A stretch of 13,361 bases of DNA from Fidelibacterota bacterium 46_43 (lineage in GTDB: Bacteria; Fidelibacterota; Fidelibacteria; Fidelibacterales; Fidelibacteraceae), in contig LGGY01000027.1 of assembly GCA_001509335.1 (NCBI GenBank), forward strand, positions 1-13,361, written 5' to 3'. Of the stretch, positions 1-7,559 are shown one piece after another (positions within the stretch are counted from its first letter, which is position 1; the number at the start of each line of letters is the position of its first letter). Position numbers and translations under genes: made by a program. A model generated the notes under the pieces. That model saw only the letters and a program-made list of their open reading frames with translations. It was not told where the DNA came from and made no database searches.

Positions 1-698
1 GCAGTATATTTTTGTACACGACTATTTTCAAAAACAACAGCTTCAAGGTCCTCCCTGCCGATGTTTTTTGGAACGGTTATCACCGTGCGTACCTTGCCGT
101 TTATTTGCACAGGATAATCAATCGTCGCTTCAATGAGATATTTTTCCTCATATTCCGGCCAGCTTGAATACGTCAATTCGTCTGTATTTCCCATTTTTTC
201 CCATAATTCTTCAGCCAGATGAGGTGCAAAAGGCGATAACAATTTTACAAATCCATTCATAAATGAACGGTTCAGGGTCTTTTCTTTATAGCATTCATTA
301 ATAAATACCATTAGTTGGGAAATGGCCGTGTTAAACCGGCTCAATTCGATGTGTTCCGTAAGGATTTTAACTGTTTCATGATACATTTTTATGAGTTGTC
401 CGGATGCCGGATCGTCTGTAATCTTATCTGTCAATGTCCCGTCTTCTTCTATAAAAAGCCGCCATATCCGGTTAAGAAAACGGTTTATGCCGGCTAATCC
501 CTGAGTTGACCACGGTTTTGGCCGTTCTATAGGTCCCATGAACATTTCATATACCCGTAATGTATCGGCACCGTATTCACGGATAATCTCGTCGGGATTA
601 ACCACATTCCCCCTGGATTTACTCATTTTCTCACCGTCTTCACCAAGGATAAGTCCCTGATTCATAAGCTTTTTAAAGGGTTCATCCGTAGAAACTCC
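1..698 (-). pseudogene. leuS: Leucyl-tRNA synthetase, C-terminal fragment (KMSKS and anticodon-binding region), partial at left edge
   Basis: Reading the minus strand from about 698 down to the window edge gives an open frame that is clearly the C-terminal part of LeuS. It begins at GVSTDEPFKKLMNQG, continues through the class I signature GEKMSKSRGN, the NPDEIIREYGADTLR segment and the MFMGPIERPKPWS region, and then the helical anticodon-binding domain (SPFAPHLAEELW). The last residues, near VQKYT, suggest only some 20 residues lie beyond the edge. The frame differs from that of the N-terminal fragment upstream (682-2079), so the two cannot be translated as one protein as written. The fragment has no start codon of its own with a convincing ribosome site. 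It is most likely the second half of a leuS gene damaged by a deletion at the junction, or split by an assembly error. Confidence 0.88.
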
Positions 699-2079
699 CG
701 GATGGTTCATATTTTTCAACTTCAGGTAATTCCAGGGGGAGTTCGTCCTCATCAAGGGCATATACATTGCCTTCTTCATCTTTATACAATGGAATCGGTT
801 CACCCCAGTACCGTTGACGTGAGAATAGCCAGTCCCTGAGTTTATAATTGACCGCCCTCTTCCCCGCCTTGTGTTCTTCCAGCCAGCAGATTATGGTGTC
901 AATGGCATCTTTTTTATTCATCCCATTGATAAAACCAGAATTGATATGGGTACCGTCTTCAACAAAAGCTTCCCGGGAGATGTCCCCACCTTGTAAAACC
1001 GGCACAATTTTCAAATGGAACTTCCGGGCAAATTCCCAGTCCCGCTGATCATGGGCAGGAACAGCCATGATGGCACCTGTTCCGTAACTGATGAGGACAT
1101 AATCGGCAATCCAGATCGGGATTTTTTCCTCATTCACCGGATTGATGGCATACGCACCGGTAAATACCCCGGTTTTCTCCCTGGCCAGCTCCGTCCGGTC
1201 TAAATCACTTTTTAACGCTGTTTCTTCCTGGTATTTCTTTACATCGTCTTTATATTCAGGTGTGCATATTTTATCAACAAGGGGATGTTCCGGGGATAGA
1301 ACCATATATGTGGCACCAAAAAGTGTATCCGGACGTGTTGTAAATACTTTGATTGTTTCAGAATGGCCAACCACGGGAAAAAGAATTTCAGCACCTTCAC
1401 TCCGCCCTATCCAGTTCCTTTGCATCTCTTTGATGGATTCGGGCCAGTCCAGTTCGTCCAGGCCTTCAAGTAACCGGTCGGCATAGGCTGTAATTTTCAA
1501 CATCCATTGTTTTAACATAATACGCCGGACGGGGTACCCGCCCCGCTCACTTTTTCCATCCACCACTTCTTCATTGGCCAGGACCGATTTCAGTTCTTCA
1601 CACCACCAAACGGGTGATTCTGCTTCATATACAAGTCCCTTTTTGAATAGTTGAATGAATATCCACTGAGTCCATTTGTAATAATCAGGATCCGTTGTAT
1701 TTAAAACCCGGTCCCAATCGTATGAAAAACCGAATTGTTTTAATTGACGGGTAAATGTGGCAATATTTTTTTCTGTAGTGATCCTGGGATGAGTGCCTGT
1801 CTGAAGGGCGTAGGTTTCCGCCGGCAAACCAAAAGCATCAAAGCCGATGGGATGAAGTACGTTAAAACCGTTCATTCTTTTAAAACGGGCAATAATATCA
1901 CTGGCTGTATATCCTTCAGGATGACCTACATGCAACCCCTGTCCGGATGGATAGGGAAACATGTCCAAAATGTAAAATTTTTCTTTGTCGGAATATTCCT
2001 GAGTTTTAAATGTTTTATTCTTTTCCCAAACACGTTGCCATTTTTTTTCGATGTCTTGAAATGGATAAGATTTTGCCAT
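682..2079 (-). CDS. leuS: Leucyl-tRNA synthetase, N-terminal fragment (truncated by deletion and frameshift)
   Basis: LeuS charges tRNA-Leu with leucine in the cytoplasm using ATP. This 465-residue frame holds the class I HIGH motif as HVGH (residues 50-53, within GQGLHVGHPEGYTA), the CP1 editing domain (TTRPDTLFGA near 247 and GTGAIMAVPAHD near 333-344), and the return to the catalytic fold (WLFSRQRYWGEPIPLY). It then follows family sequence as far as LPEVEKYEPSG. There it should continue for roughly 90-105 residues, including the WMPVD...GGxEHAxxHLLYxRF core, but it runs into a stop after four foreign residues. The rest of the gene resumes in another frame at 698. Full-length bacterial LeuS is about 800-860 residues. 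The ATG at 2079 has a good ribosome site (GAAAGG, 7 bases upstream). As written the product would lack KMSKS and be inactive. leuS is normally essential, so either an intact copy exists elsewhere or the sequence is misassembled here. Confidence 0.93.
   Translation of the reverse strand: MAKSYPFQDIEKKWQRVWEKNKTFKTQEYSDKEKFYILDMFPYPSGQGLHVGHPEGYTASDIIARFKRMNGFNVLHPIGFDAFGLPAETYALQTGTHPRITTEKNIATFTRQLKQFGFSYDWDRVLNTTDPDYYKWTQWIFIQLFKKGLVYEAESPVWWCEELKSVLANEEVVDGKSERGGYPVRRIMLKQWMLKITAYADRLLEGLDELDWPESIKEMQRNWIGRSEGAEILFPVVGHSETIKVFTTRPDTLFGATYMVLSPEHPLVDKICTPEYKDDVKKYQEETALKSDLDRTELAREKTGVFTGAYAINPVNEEKIPIWIADYVLISYGTGAIMAVPAHDQRDWEFARKFHLKIVPVLQGGDISREAFVEDGTHINSGFINGMNKKDAIDTIICWLEEHKAGKRAVNYKLRDWLFSRQRYWGEPIPLYKDEEGNVYALDEDELPLELPEVEKYEPSGSFYG
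690..702 (-). other. leuS deletion/frameshift junction
   Basis: On the minus strand the upstream frame reads Glu-Pro-Ser-Gly and the downstream frame reads Gly-Val-Ser-Thr-Asp-Glu. Both share the bases GGGA at 695-699, so the exact join cannot be placed within these bases. GGGA could be a microhomology at which a deletion formed. Compared with family members, about 270-315 bases are missing, and the number is not a multiple of three because the frame changes. Confidence 0.8.
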
Positions 2080-2153
2080 TTATGAACCTTTCTTTGTAAT
2101 GATTCGACTCGAAATTTAACAGATTAGCTTACGATTATTAATTGAAAACTGGT

Positions 2154-3356
2154 CTAAAATCCAAAAATACGGGGAAAATTTTCCAAAAGAACCCATAATA
2201 CAAGGTTAAAAAGGAGGATAAAGAGCAATACGGGATCAAAATGATCACGATCTGCTTTTTCTGAAGGATGGATCTGCCATCCTGTTTTGTTGTACAGATA
2301 GATCCAGAATGCCAGAAGGAACGTCCCGGCAGTCAGCAACACATAGCTGAACAGGGATTTAAAGTCAAGTTGAGTCAAAACGTGTATCCAAATCACACTC
2401 CCGGCTGTAAAGGGTAGTCCATGGAATGTCATTAACATTATGAGATAAGCTCTACGATAACGGGTCTGCCACCAATTATTTTTTAACAAAAACAAGAGAA
2501 CCCATGGAAGCAACAAAAATGCATAAATGGCCCGGGGATTTATGGTTCCGGACAGGGTAACTAATAAACAGGGGAGCATCAGGGAGTTCAGGCTGATATC
2601 CAGAGAAGATGTATCTGAAGGTTTACGCCAGGATTCAATGAAAAGTATGATCACTGACACAATGAGGAGTCCGGCTCCTAAGTTACGGACAAGTACAGAA
2701 TGTATTTCGGGTTGGAAACGGATAATCAGAAGAATGGTGATAAATATCTGGAGAAATGAGGCGTAAAAGGATTGAGCAAGTTTTGTTGAAAATCTCCCAG
2801 GAGTATAAAAGCGTAGAATTAATCCTGAAAACAGGAGAAAAGAGGCATAATCCCGGCCTGTCATCTGACCGCCCGGGACAGTTAGAAGCCATAAAGAGAG
2901 AAAAAGTATCAACGAGGAGATGAAATATCTGATTCGGAATGATTGTGATCGAAGGGTTCCCCGGGAAAGTTGAAGAAACAGGGAGATAACTTCAAAGGAT
3001 AGATACCAGATGAGGGGATGTTCAAATCCATTCAGGAAAAAAATAAAATAGGGGATTAAGCCAAAATTAGGATTGGTATTAAATGTATCATACCGTTTCG
3101 TATGGATCAAAGCCGGCATCATGACCAAAGCAGATAAAGCAAATAAAATCCCTGATTCCTGATAAAACGTGAACCCGCCGGGTAATCCATTAAACGAAAT
3201 CAAACTGATAAAAGAAGCGTAAACCAGTCCTGCCCATAAGACCAAACCCGATATTTTTCTATAAACCTGTTCCCTGTCGGACATGATGTATATAAGAGCT
3301 GCACCGGATAATACAAGCATCAGTATATATATGTGAGTCAGCGTAAGGTATATCAT
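2154..3356 (-). CDS. NuoN-like membrane protein (divergent antiporter-type subunit of a complex I-like module)
   Basis: This 400-residue, highly hydrophobic protein has about 12-14 predicted membrane segments. It resembles NuoN, the quinone-module-proximal antiporter-like subunit of complex I, which is usually 450-500 residues. Seen in it are an acidic membrane position in YLSFEVISLF (Glu122), matching the TM5 glutamate, and the segment GLILRFYTPGRF (178-189), which lines up with the family GLxFKxxxxPFH. There the pumping lysine would be Arg182 and the His and WxPD loop are gone. The family lysine before the second broken helix would be Gln203 (ASFLQIFI), and FHGLPFTAG (311-319) matches the family GIPPTAGF helix. 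It is the last gene of the run; its ATG overlaps the upstream gene by 4 bases and GGGAG lies 8 bases upstream. It is probably a structural membrane subunit. Whether it moves ions is unclear. An isolated antiporter subunit is an alternative, but gene order argues against that. Confidence 0.6.
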   Translation of the reverse strand: MIYLTLTHIYILMLVLSGAALIYIMSDREQVYRKISGLVLWAGLVYASFISLISFNGLPGGFTFYQESGILFALSALVMMPALIHTKRYDTFNTNPNFGLIPYFIFFLNGFEHPLIWYLSFEVISLFLQLSRGTLRSQSFRIRYFISSLILFLSLWLLTVPGGQMTGRDYASFLLFSGLILRFYTPGRFSTKLAQSFYASFLQIFITILLIIRFQPEIHSVLVRNLGAGLLIVSVIILFIESWRKPSDTSSLDISLNSLMLPCLLVTLSGTINPRAIYAFLLLPWVLLFLLKNNWWQTRYRRAYLIMLMTFHGLPFTAGSVIWIHVLTQLDFKSLFSYVLLTAGTFLLAFWIYLYNKTGWQIHPSEKADRDHFDPVLLFILLFNLVLWVLLENFPRIFGF

Positions 3357-4630
3357 GAAAAGACTCCCAGTTCATGTATCATCAAGAAAAGGATTGCCAT
3401 CATGAGCATCACGCCGGGAAAATGAGTTCCCTTACCTTCCTCCCTATTTGTCAAAATAAGCAAAAAGGCACCGGAAAGAATGGACAGTAGTGTGAAAAGT
3501 ATCAAAAGAGTCATGCCAAAGATATTTTCATGTAAAAAGATTAAGAAGGTATATGCATAAACTTTACCAGACAGAATAAAAGGATTCAGTATCAGAGCTA
3601 TTGTGAAGATAATAATTGCGAAAAAGCGGGTTACATCATCTTCAAGCATCAGGAATACATTCTGAAAAAGGGCAATGATTAAAATGTAGAGTGGAAAAGC
3701 TGTGATAAAACGTTGTTGCAAATGCAGGACTGAAACATCAACCGGGAAGAGTCTGAGGCTCATAAAAACAAAGGCAAGGGTAAGTAAAAAGGTTATCATA
3801 AAGGGGGTATACGACTGATTCCGCCGACATTTGAAAAAAAGAGCCCCCATCATGACAAACAGGATAATGGAAGCAAATATAAACCAATACATCAGAAAGA
3901 CATGGGGATTCAGCATCATCCCGGTTAACCGCTGAATGATGAAAAGCAGGGCAAAATATGAAATAATCAGTTCGAGGATAGCATGTTCTGTGGATACATA
4001 ATTATTTTGAATAATATCAGACAAGCGGATTACAGCTATGAGAAAATAGCCAGAAAGAATCAAATACAAAACAGATCCGGAAACCGGGATGACGGCAGAG
4101 ATTTCATGAATGGATGTGGCAAGTGACGATGGTTCATGGAGCATATTAAAAAGGAAATAAGCAGTTGTGAATAAAAAGATCGGAAGATAGGTTATCACGT
4201 GTAATTTTTTCCCCCGTCCCGGTTGAGATGCAAGAAAAAAGTAAATAAATGAGGCGAGGAATATTGTTCCCGTATTGCCTGCCATGACAAGAAGATAAAG
4301 GGATACAATGATCCACAGATACCTTCCTTTGTCCTTGTCCGGGCAGGTGAGTAAGAGGATAAAGAGGGATATCGACATCCAGAATTGAAAAAGGGTATTC
4401 ATTTCATCCAGTTGGAGAGTCAATGAAAATGAGTTAAAAAAAGATATTGTAGAAACGATAGGAAACATATCCCGGAAAAGAAGATAAAGGATGGCAGATA
4501 TAAACCCGGTTTGAAACAATAAAAACAGGGGATAACGATGCCGTAATCGATAAAATCGGTCCGGCAATACATCCACAAAAAATGCAGGAACAAACAGTAT
4601 GAGGAAAATGCTTTTCAAAAGAAGATTCAT
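3353..4630 (-). CDS. NuoM-like membrane protein (divergent antiporter-type subunit)
   Basis: A 425-residue polytopic membrane protein with about 12-14 predicted membrane segments; NuoM is usually 480-510. The early segment SFSLTLQLDEMNTLF (67-81) fits the family 'fs...lDgls.lf' region. GYFLIAVIRLSDIIQ (194-208) lies where the family has FxIKxPLxPLHTWLPDA; here the key lysine would be Ala199 and the His and LPDA loop are lost. The following helix ends in IIQRL, like the family LxRL. ILNPFILSGKVYAY (347-360) sits where 'GxPPxxGFxGK' is expected. No glutamate is present in the helix corresponding to TM5 (IFLASFIYFF, 123-132). It overlaps both neighbours by 4 bases (ATGA), so translation is coupled. 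I infer a degenerate NuoM homologue that keeps the fold but not the proton path. This rests on order and pattern, not on a database match. Confidence 0.55.
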   Translation of the reverse strand: MNLLLKSIFLILFVPAFFVDVLPDRFYRLRHRYPLFLLFQTGFISAILYLLFRDMFPIVSTISFFNSFSLTLQLDEMNTLFQFWMSISLFILLLTCPDKDKGRYLWIIVSLYLLVMAGNTGTIFLASFIYFFLASQPGRGKKLHVITYLPIFLFTTAYFLFNMLHEPSSLATSIHEISAVIPVSGSVLYLILSGYFLIAVIRLSDIIQNNYVSTEHAILELIISYFALLFIIQRLTGMMLNPHVFLMYWFIFASIILFVMMGALFFKCRRNQSYTPFMITFLLTLAFVFMSLRLFPVDVSVLHLQQRFITAFPLYILIIALFQNVFLMLEDDVTRFFAIIIFTIALILNPFILSGKVYAYTFLIFLHENIFGMTLLILFTLLSILSGAFLLILTNREEGKGTHFPGVMLMMAILFLMIHELGVFS

Positions 4631-5226
4631 CCTGTTACAAATCCTATCATTAACATGATAAAACTCACCATAAAATAGAGTGTCAGAATCACGATGACAG
4701 GCGTATCCTGTTTCAGTTTATGACTGATATCGTGCTGGGCATTGGGAACTTGGGATTGAAAACGACCTAAATCCTGAATCTGCTTTTTAAGGGAACCAGA
4801 TCTGTACAAAGATAGTCCGAACCACGATAAAAGTATGATAAGAATACCAATAAACGCGGTAAATACATTCCCCGAAAAAAGAAAAAGACTGATAAAAAAA
4901 ACGCACACCAGGATATCATCCTTTGGTTTTTGACGATAATATATTCCACTCAACAACAAAGCAAGGAATACGAGTGAAAACAGGATAAGTCTGTTGATAG
5001 TAAGTTTAAAAAGGAGGATATCGTGGTTATAGAGCGAATAGGATAATACAGGATTTTTCAGTGAGCTGGGACGTATCAGAAAAAGAGCCGTCAGAAAAAT
5101 GAACGGCAATGACAGCAGGGGTAAAAACACGAAACGTCGCCGAAAGGCAGGAATAAGTCCGTAAGACAGGCAGAATGTTGTGACAAATACAAGCAGAGTC
5201 AAAAAAAGCTTATCCTGAAGAATCAT
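4627..5226 (-). CDS. Short NuoL/antiporter N-terminal-like membrane protein
   Basis: This 199-residue membrane protein occupies the nuoL slot between NuoK-like and NuoM-like genes, but NuoL is normally about 600 residues. Residues 1-140 hold four or five hydrophobic segments. The stretch FKLTINRLILFSLVFLAL (73-90) and, after a short polar loop, DILVCVFFISLFLFSGNVFTAF (split here as 104-125) resemble the family's 'f.iDrlS.lf...' helix and the following 'F.a.l.lF...M..L....Nl..lf' helices. The family TM5 glutamate (WExxG) is not evident. After SLYRSG (139-144) comes a polar stretch (about 145-174) with Lys, Gln and Asp, then one last membrane segment (175-197). Both antiporter half-channels with broken helices, the HL helix and the C-terminal domain are absent. 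The start overlaps the upstream gene by 17 bases. An unrelated small membrane protein cannot be excluded. Confidence 0.45.
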   Translation of the reverse strand: MILQDKLFLTLLVFVTTFCLSYGLIPAFRRRFVFLPLLSLPFIFLTALFLIRPSSLKNPVLSYSLYNHDILLFKLTINRLILFSLVFLALLLSGIYYRQKPKDDILVCVFFISLFLFSGNVFTAFIGILIILLSWFGLSLYRSGSLKKQIQDLGRFQSQVPNAQHDISHKLKQDTPVIVILTLYFMVSFIMLMIGFVTG

Positions 5227-5455
5227 CTTGGCTCCTTTTCAGCATAAAAAAGATAAAAAACAAAATCAGGATAATCATCCCGGCAAATGCGACAGGGATA
5301 GTGATATGATGTAACAAAAGGGTCACCATCACTGTCATACCCAAAATATACCCCATTCCCTGAACAAGTTTATCCCTTGAGAAAAAGAACAATATGCCTG
5401 AAAAAAGGATCAAAAGGCAATAAGAGATATAAGGTAATAGAAGTTCCCACGTCAT
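5210..5455 (-). CDS. NuoK-like small membrane protein lacking the channel glutamates
   Basis: An 81-residue protein with three hydrophobic segments (about 5-26, 29-49, 51-72), the topology and near the size of NuoK (about 100 residues). The loop FSRDKLVQGMGYILGM (25-40) fits the family 'RrNlixxLmgiElm' turn between TM1 and TM2. In NuoK, two membrane glutamates (36 and 72 in E. coli) are part of the E-channel. Here the matching positions are hydrophobic, and the only Glu in the whole protein is residue 4. MrpC is a homologue of NuoK, but the neighbouring NuoH-like gene favours a complex I origin. It starts with a 4-base ATGA overlap on the NuoJ-like gene and its end overlaps the NuoL-like start by 17 bases. 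Confidence 0.5.
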   Translation of the reverse strand: MTWELLLPYISYCLLILFSGILFFFSRDKLVQGMGYILGMTVMVTLLLHHITIPVAFAGMIILILFFIFFMLKRSQDDSSG

Positions 5456-5889
5456 GAATGACTTTCCTTATCTTTTTCAAGGTAAAAACGGATAAAGAGG
5501 ACGAGGATGACCATTAATAACAGAGAGAATACTGGAGTAAGTACTGTTTCTGAGGAGACCTTGACAGGGTAAAAAATAATGAAAAATGAAGCCATAAATA
5601 ACGAAACCAAGTATAAGAGAAAAAGAAAAAACCGGGACGGGTTTTGCGGTAAGGGAACAGGCCTGACATTTTTTACGAATACAAGGGATACTGTGCATAA
5701 AAGAATCGGGATCAGAAACAGGAAATATGCAGGTCCTTCTGATTGTTCGACAGGGAGCAAAATAAAAATAAGCAGCAGAAATAACACTCCAATTCGTATC
5801 ATGGATGAACGGAAAAACAGAAACATCCCTCCACTTATGGCAGTCAGGAGAATCAGAATCAGGGAAAAAAGCTGCGGACTTATATTCAT
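5452..5889 (-). CDS. NuoJ-like membrane protein
   Basis: A 145-residue protein with five hydrophobic segments, which is the NuoJ number, and a charged C-terminal tail (EKDKESHS). NuoJ is usually 160-200 residues. The segment FRSSMIRIGVLFLLLIF (26-42) fits the family 'rnPv.s.l.Lv..f' TM2, and GPAYFLFLIPILLCTVSLVF (52-71) fits the position of TM3. That helix in NuoJ bears the 'YxGAixVLFLFVIM' pi-bulge that rotates during coupling; the Tyr-x-Gly-Ala core is not present here. Order (after the NuoH-like gene, before the NuoK-like gene) and 4-base overlaps on both sides support the call. Similarity alone would not be enough, since small hydrophobic proteins match by chance. Confidence 0.48.
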   Translation of the reverse strand: MNISPQLFSLILILLTAISGGMFLFFRSSMIRIGVLFLLLIFILLPVEQSEGPAYFLFLIPILLCTVSLVFVKNVRPVPLPQNPSRFFLFLLYLVSLFMASFFIIFYPVKVSSETVLTPVFSLLLMVILVLFIRFYLEKDKESHS

Positions 5890-6603
5890 ATCAACACCAA
5901 AGCAATTGCAACAAGCATTAAAACCGGTAAGAGAACTTTATTGTTAAGATTAATTAAATATTTCTCATCCGGCCAGGAATAACGGGACATCAGACGACGT
6001 TGAAAAAGATCCAGTATAACTATAATTAAAAGAGTCATGAAGTACAAAATAATGGGATGTGCCACATCGGCTTGATTCAGCATTTCCTCTGTAAAAGTCC
6101 CATCCCGGATGCTTAATTTCAAAAATATTCCAATAAGTAAGAATCCCGACATCTGTTCATTCAACTCTGTGAACAATTTCCCGTTTTCCGACAAATGATC
6201 ATACCAGGGTTGATGTAACAGATACATATCCAGTGAAAATGTATGACGTATAACCCACAAAGTTATAAACAGCACAATCACCGGTAAAACCCTGAAAACA
6301 AAAATCAATGAAGACAGAAACGGGAAACAGGTAGACGAAAAAAAGCAGGGAAACAGGGAGTTGTAATTTATAGAAAATATCAATCTGCTTAGATGTATCG
6401 TTATACAAAGAACCGGTAAAGAGTGGTTTCAATTGAAAAATCAGGTCTGTTCTCTTCCGGTTTATTAGCATTCGGCTTATCCGGCGGTAATAAACAATCA
6501 GGAAAAACAAGAGGCTCATACATATACATGAAATCAGAACAGTCAGGATTCCTTTTACAAATGGATTGACGGGCAATGTATCAAGAAAACCTGGCAGATT
6601 CAT
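5886..6603 (-). CDS. NuoH-like membrane protein, frame interrupted near 6290-6344
   Basis: The gene is read in two overlapping frames: from ATG 6603 through ...YLFPVSVFIDF, then in the next frame from ...VFRVLPVIVLF to the stop at 5886. Removing one base would give one protein of about 238 residues; NuoH is usually 300-350. The first part has a TM1 and a cytoplasmic loop (YYRRISRMLINRKR) followed by FQLKPLFTGSLYN, which fits NuoH 'QPiADglKL'. SENGKLFTELNEQMSGFLL fits 'ENxRxPFDLPEAE...EYSGF', with the acidic LPEAE loop missing. The C terminus, SRYSWPDEKYLINLNNKVLLP, is spaced like NuoH 'RYRyDqLmxLxWKvLLP' and is the best single match in this cluster. NuoH links the quinone site to the membrane arm. 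Start and end each overlap neighbours by 4 bases (ATGA). Candidate slip sites are an A7 run at 6338-6344 and an A5 run at 6300-6304 on the plus strand. Confidence 0.6.
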
Positions 6604-7559
6604 GAATATTCTTTCTTTAATAATGCGAAATTCATCAGAAAAAAAACAAATTCCAAGGCTTCGTGGTGCAAACCATAAAAAACACGGGGATTTTGAAAGT
6701 AGCGGTCATACAAATATTCAATTAAATATTGATGATTCGTTTTATAATGGATCCTGCCGTAATGAAAAGCCGTTTCAAGATCTGTCTGCATGGCTGTAAT
6801 ATTTTGGCTACCGCTTCCCTCCTCTTTCCCGGACAGAATTTCCAGATCATGTTTCATAACTTGCAGATAAATTTTCAGATCATTCAATAATTTATTTCTA
6901 TATTCCGGAACAGATATCCATTCGGGGTTTGGATCTTTTATAAAATCTTTGTCATAAAAATGACAGGGTAAGATTTTTTTATGCTTATGAAAGTGCCGGA
7001 AAACCACGTGGTTTATGACCAAATAACCTTTTCCTTCCTTTTCCTTTTCTTTTTCATATCCCATAATCAAATCGTAAAGAAAGAAAATATCTTTTATGGT
7101 GAGAATCGTGTTTAAAGTTTTCTTTTCCGGATCCAGAATATGGGCAGACAGACGTTTGAGTATTTTCTCATTGAAAGCTTTTTCGCGAAAAAAGAGGGTT
7201 GTGGTCTGATAAAGGGCTTTATCATGATAGTAAACAGCAAGTAATTTAATCTGCTTCATAATTTCCAGAATGGTAAAATAATCCTGAAGAATTTTTAACT
7301 GAAATCCCGGTGTTGAGAAGGAAAGTTTTTCATTTAACAAATCCTGTTGACTTTTAATAAGGTAATTTAAAAAGTTGAAAGTCAGGTAAGGATATTCAAA
7401 CGAGAGTTGCATGATCTCTGATTGTTGTATCATATCCTGTTCAGGGGTATAATCAGGCAGGATAATTTTTCTGACATATCCATGATTCAGGCCGGCATGA
7501 ATATGAATGATTCGGTCTTTTTCGAGTGTTGGAACGCGATATGTCCAAAAAACATTCAT
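6600..7559 (-). CDS. NuoD/hydrogenase-large-subunit-like soluble protein, highly degenerate
   Basis: A 319-residue, non-membrane, Lys- and Tyr-rich protein. It sits where nuoD would be and keeps a NuoD-like order of features. HIHAGLNHGYVRK (19-31) resembles the 'PxxGYxHRGxEK' entry. TPGFQLKILQDYFTILEIMK (83-102) resembles the long 'vPxRAxxIRxixxELxRIxxHL' helix. TLFFREKAFNEKILKRL (121-137) resembles 'FxxREkilDLxE', and the end (DRYFQNPRVFYGL, 285-297, then a hydrophobic helix to 319) resembles the 'RLKIRPPSFxxL...' finish. NuoD is normally about 400 residues. No CxxC pairs of NiFe hydrogenases are seen, and the quinone-site His and Tyr of NuoD cannot be placed with confidence. It has 4-base overlaps at both ends. 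In complex I this protein sits on NuoH, and the next gene here is NuoH-like. If the assignment is wrong, it is an unknown peripheral protein specific to this complex. Confidence 0.42.
   Translation of the reverse strand: MNVFWTYRVPTLEKDRIIHIHAGLNHGYVRKIILPDYTPEQDMIQQSEIMQLSFEYPYLTFNFLNYLIKSQQDLLNEKLSFSTPGFQLKILQDYFTILEIMKQIKLLAVYYHDKALYQTTTLFFREKAFNEKILKRLSAHILDPEKKTLNTILTIKDIFFLYDLIMGYEKEKEKEGKGYLVINHVVFRHFHKHKKILPCHFYDKDFIKDPNPEWISVPEYRNKLLNDLKIYLQVMKHDLEILSGKEEGSGSQNITAMQTDLETAFHYGRIHYKTNHQYLIEYLYDRYFQNPRVFYGLHHEALEFVFFLMNFALLKKEYS

Noticed and set aside
1142..1486. Open frames on the plus strand inside leuS and other genes
   Set aside because: They lie opposite well-recognised coding sequence, have no ribosome sites or recognisable products, and look like shadows.
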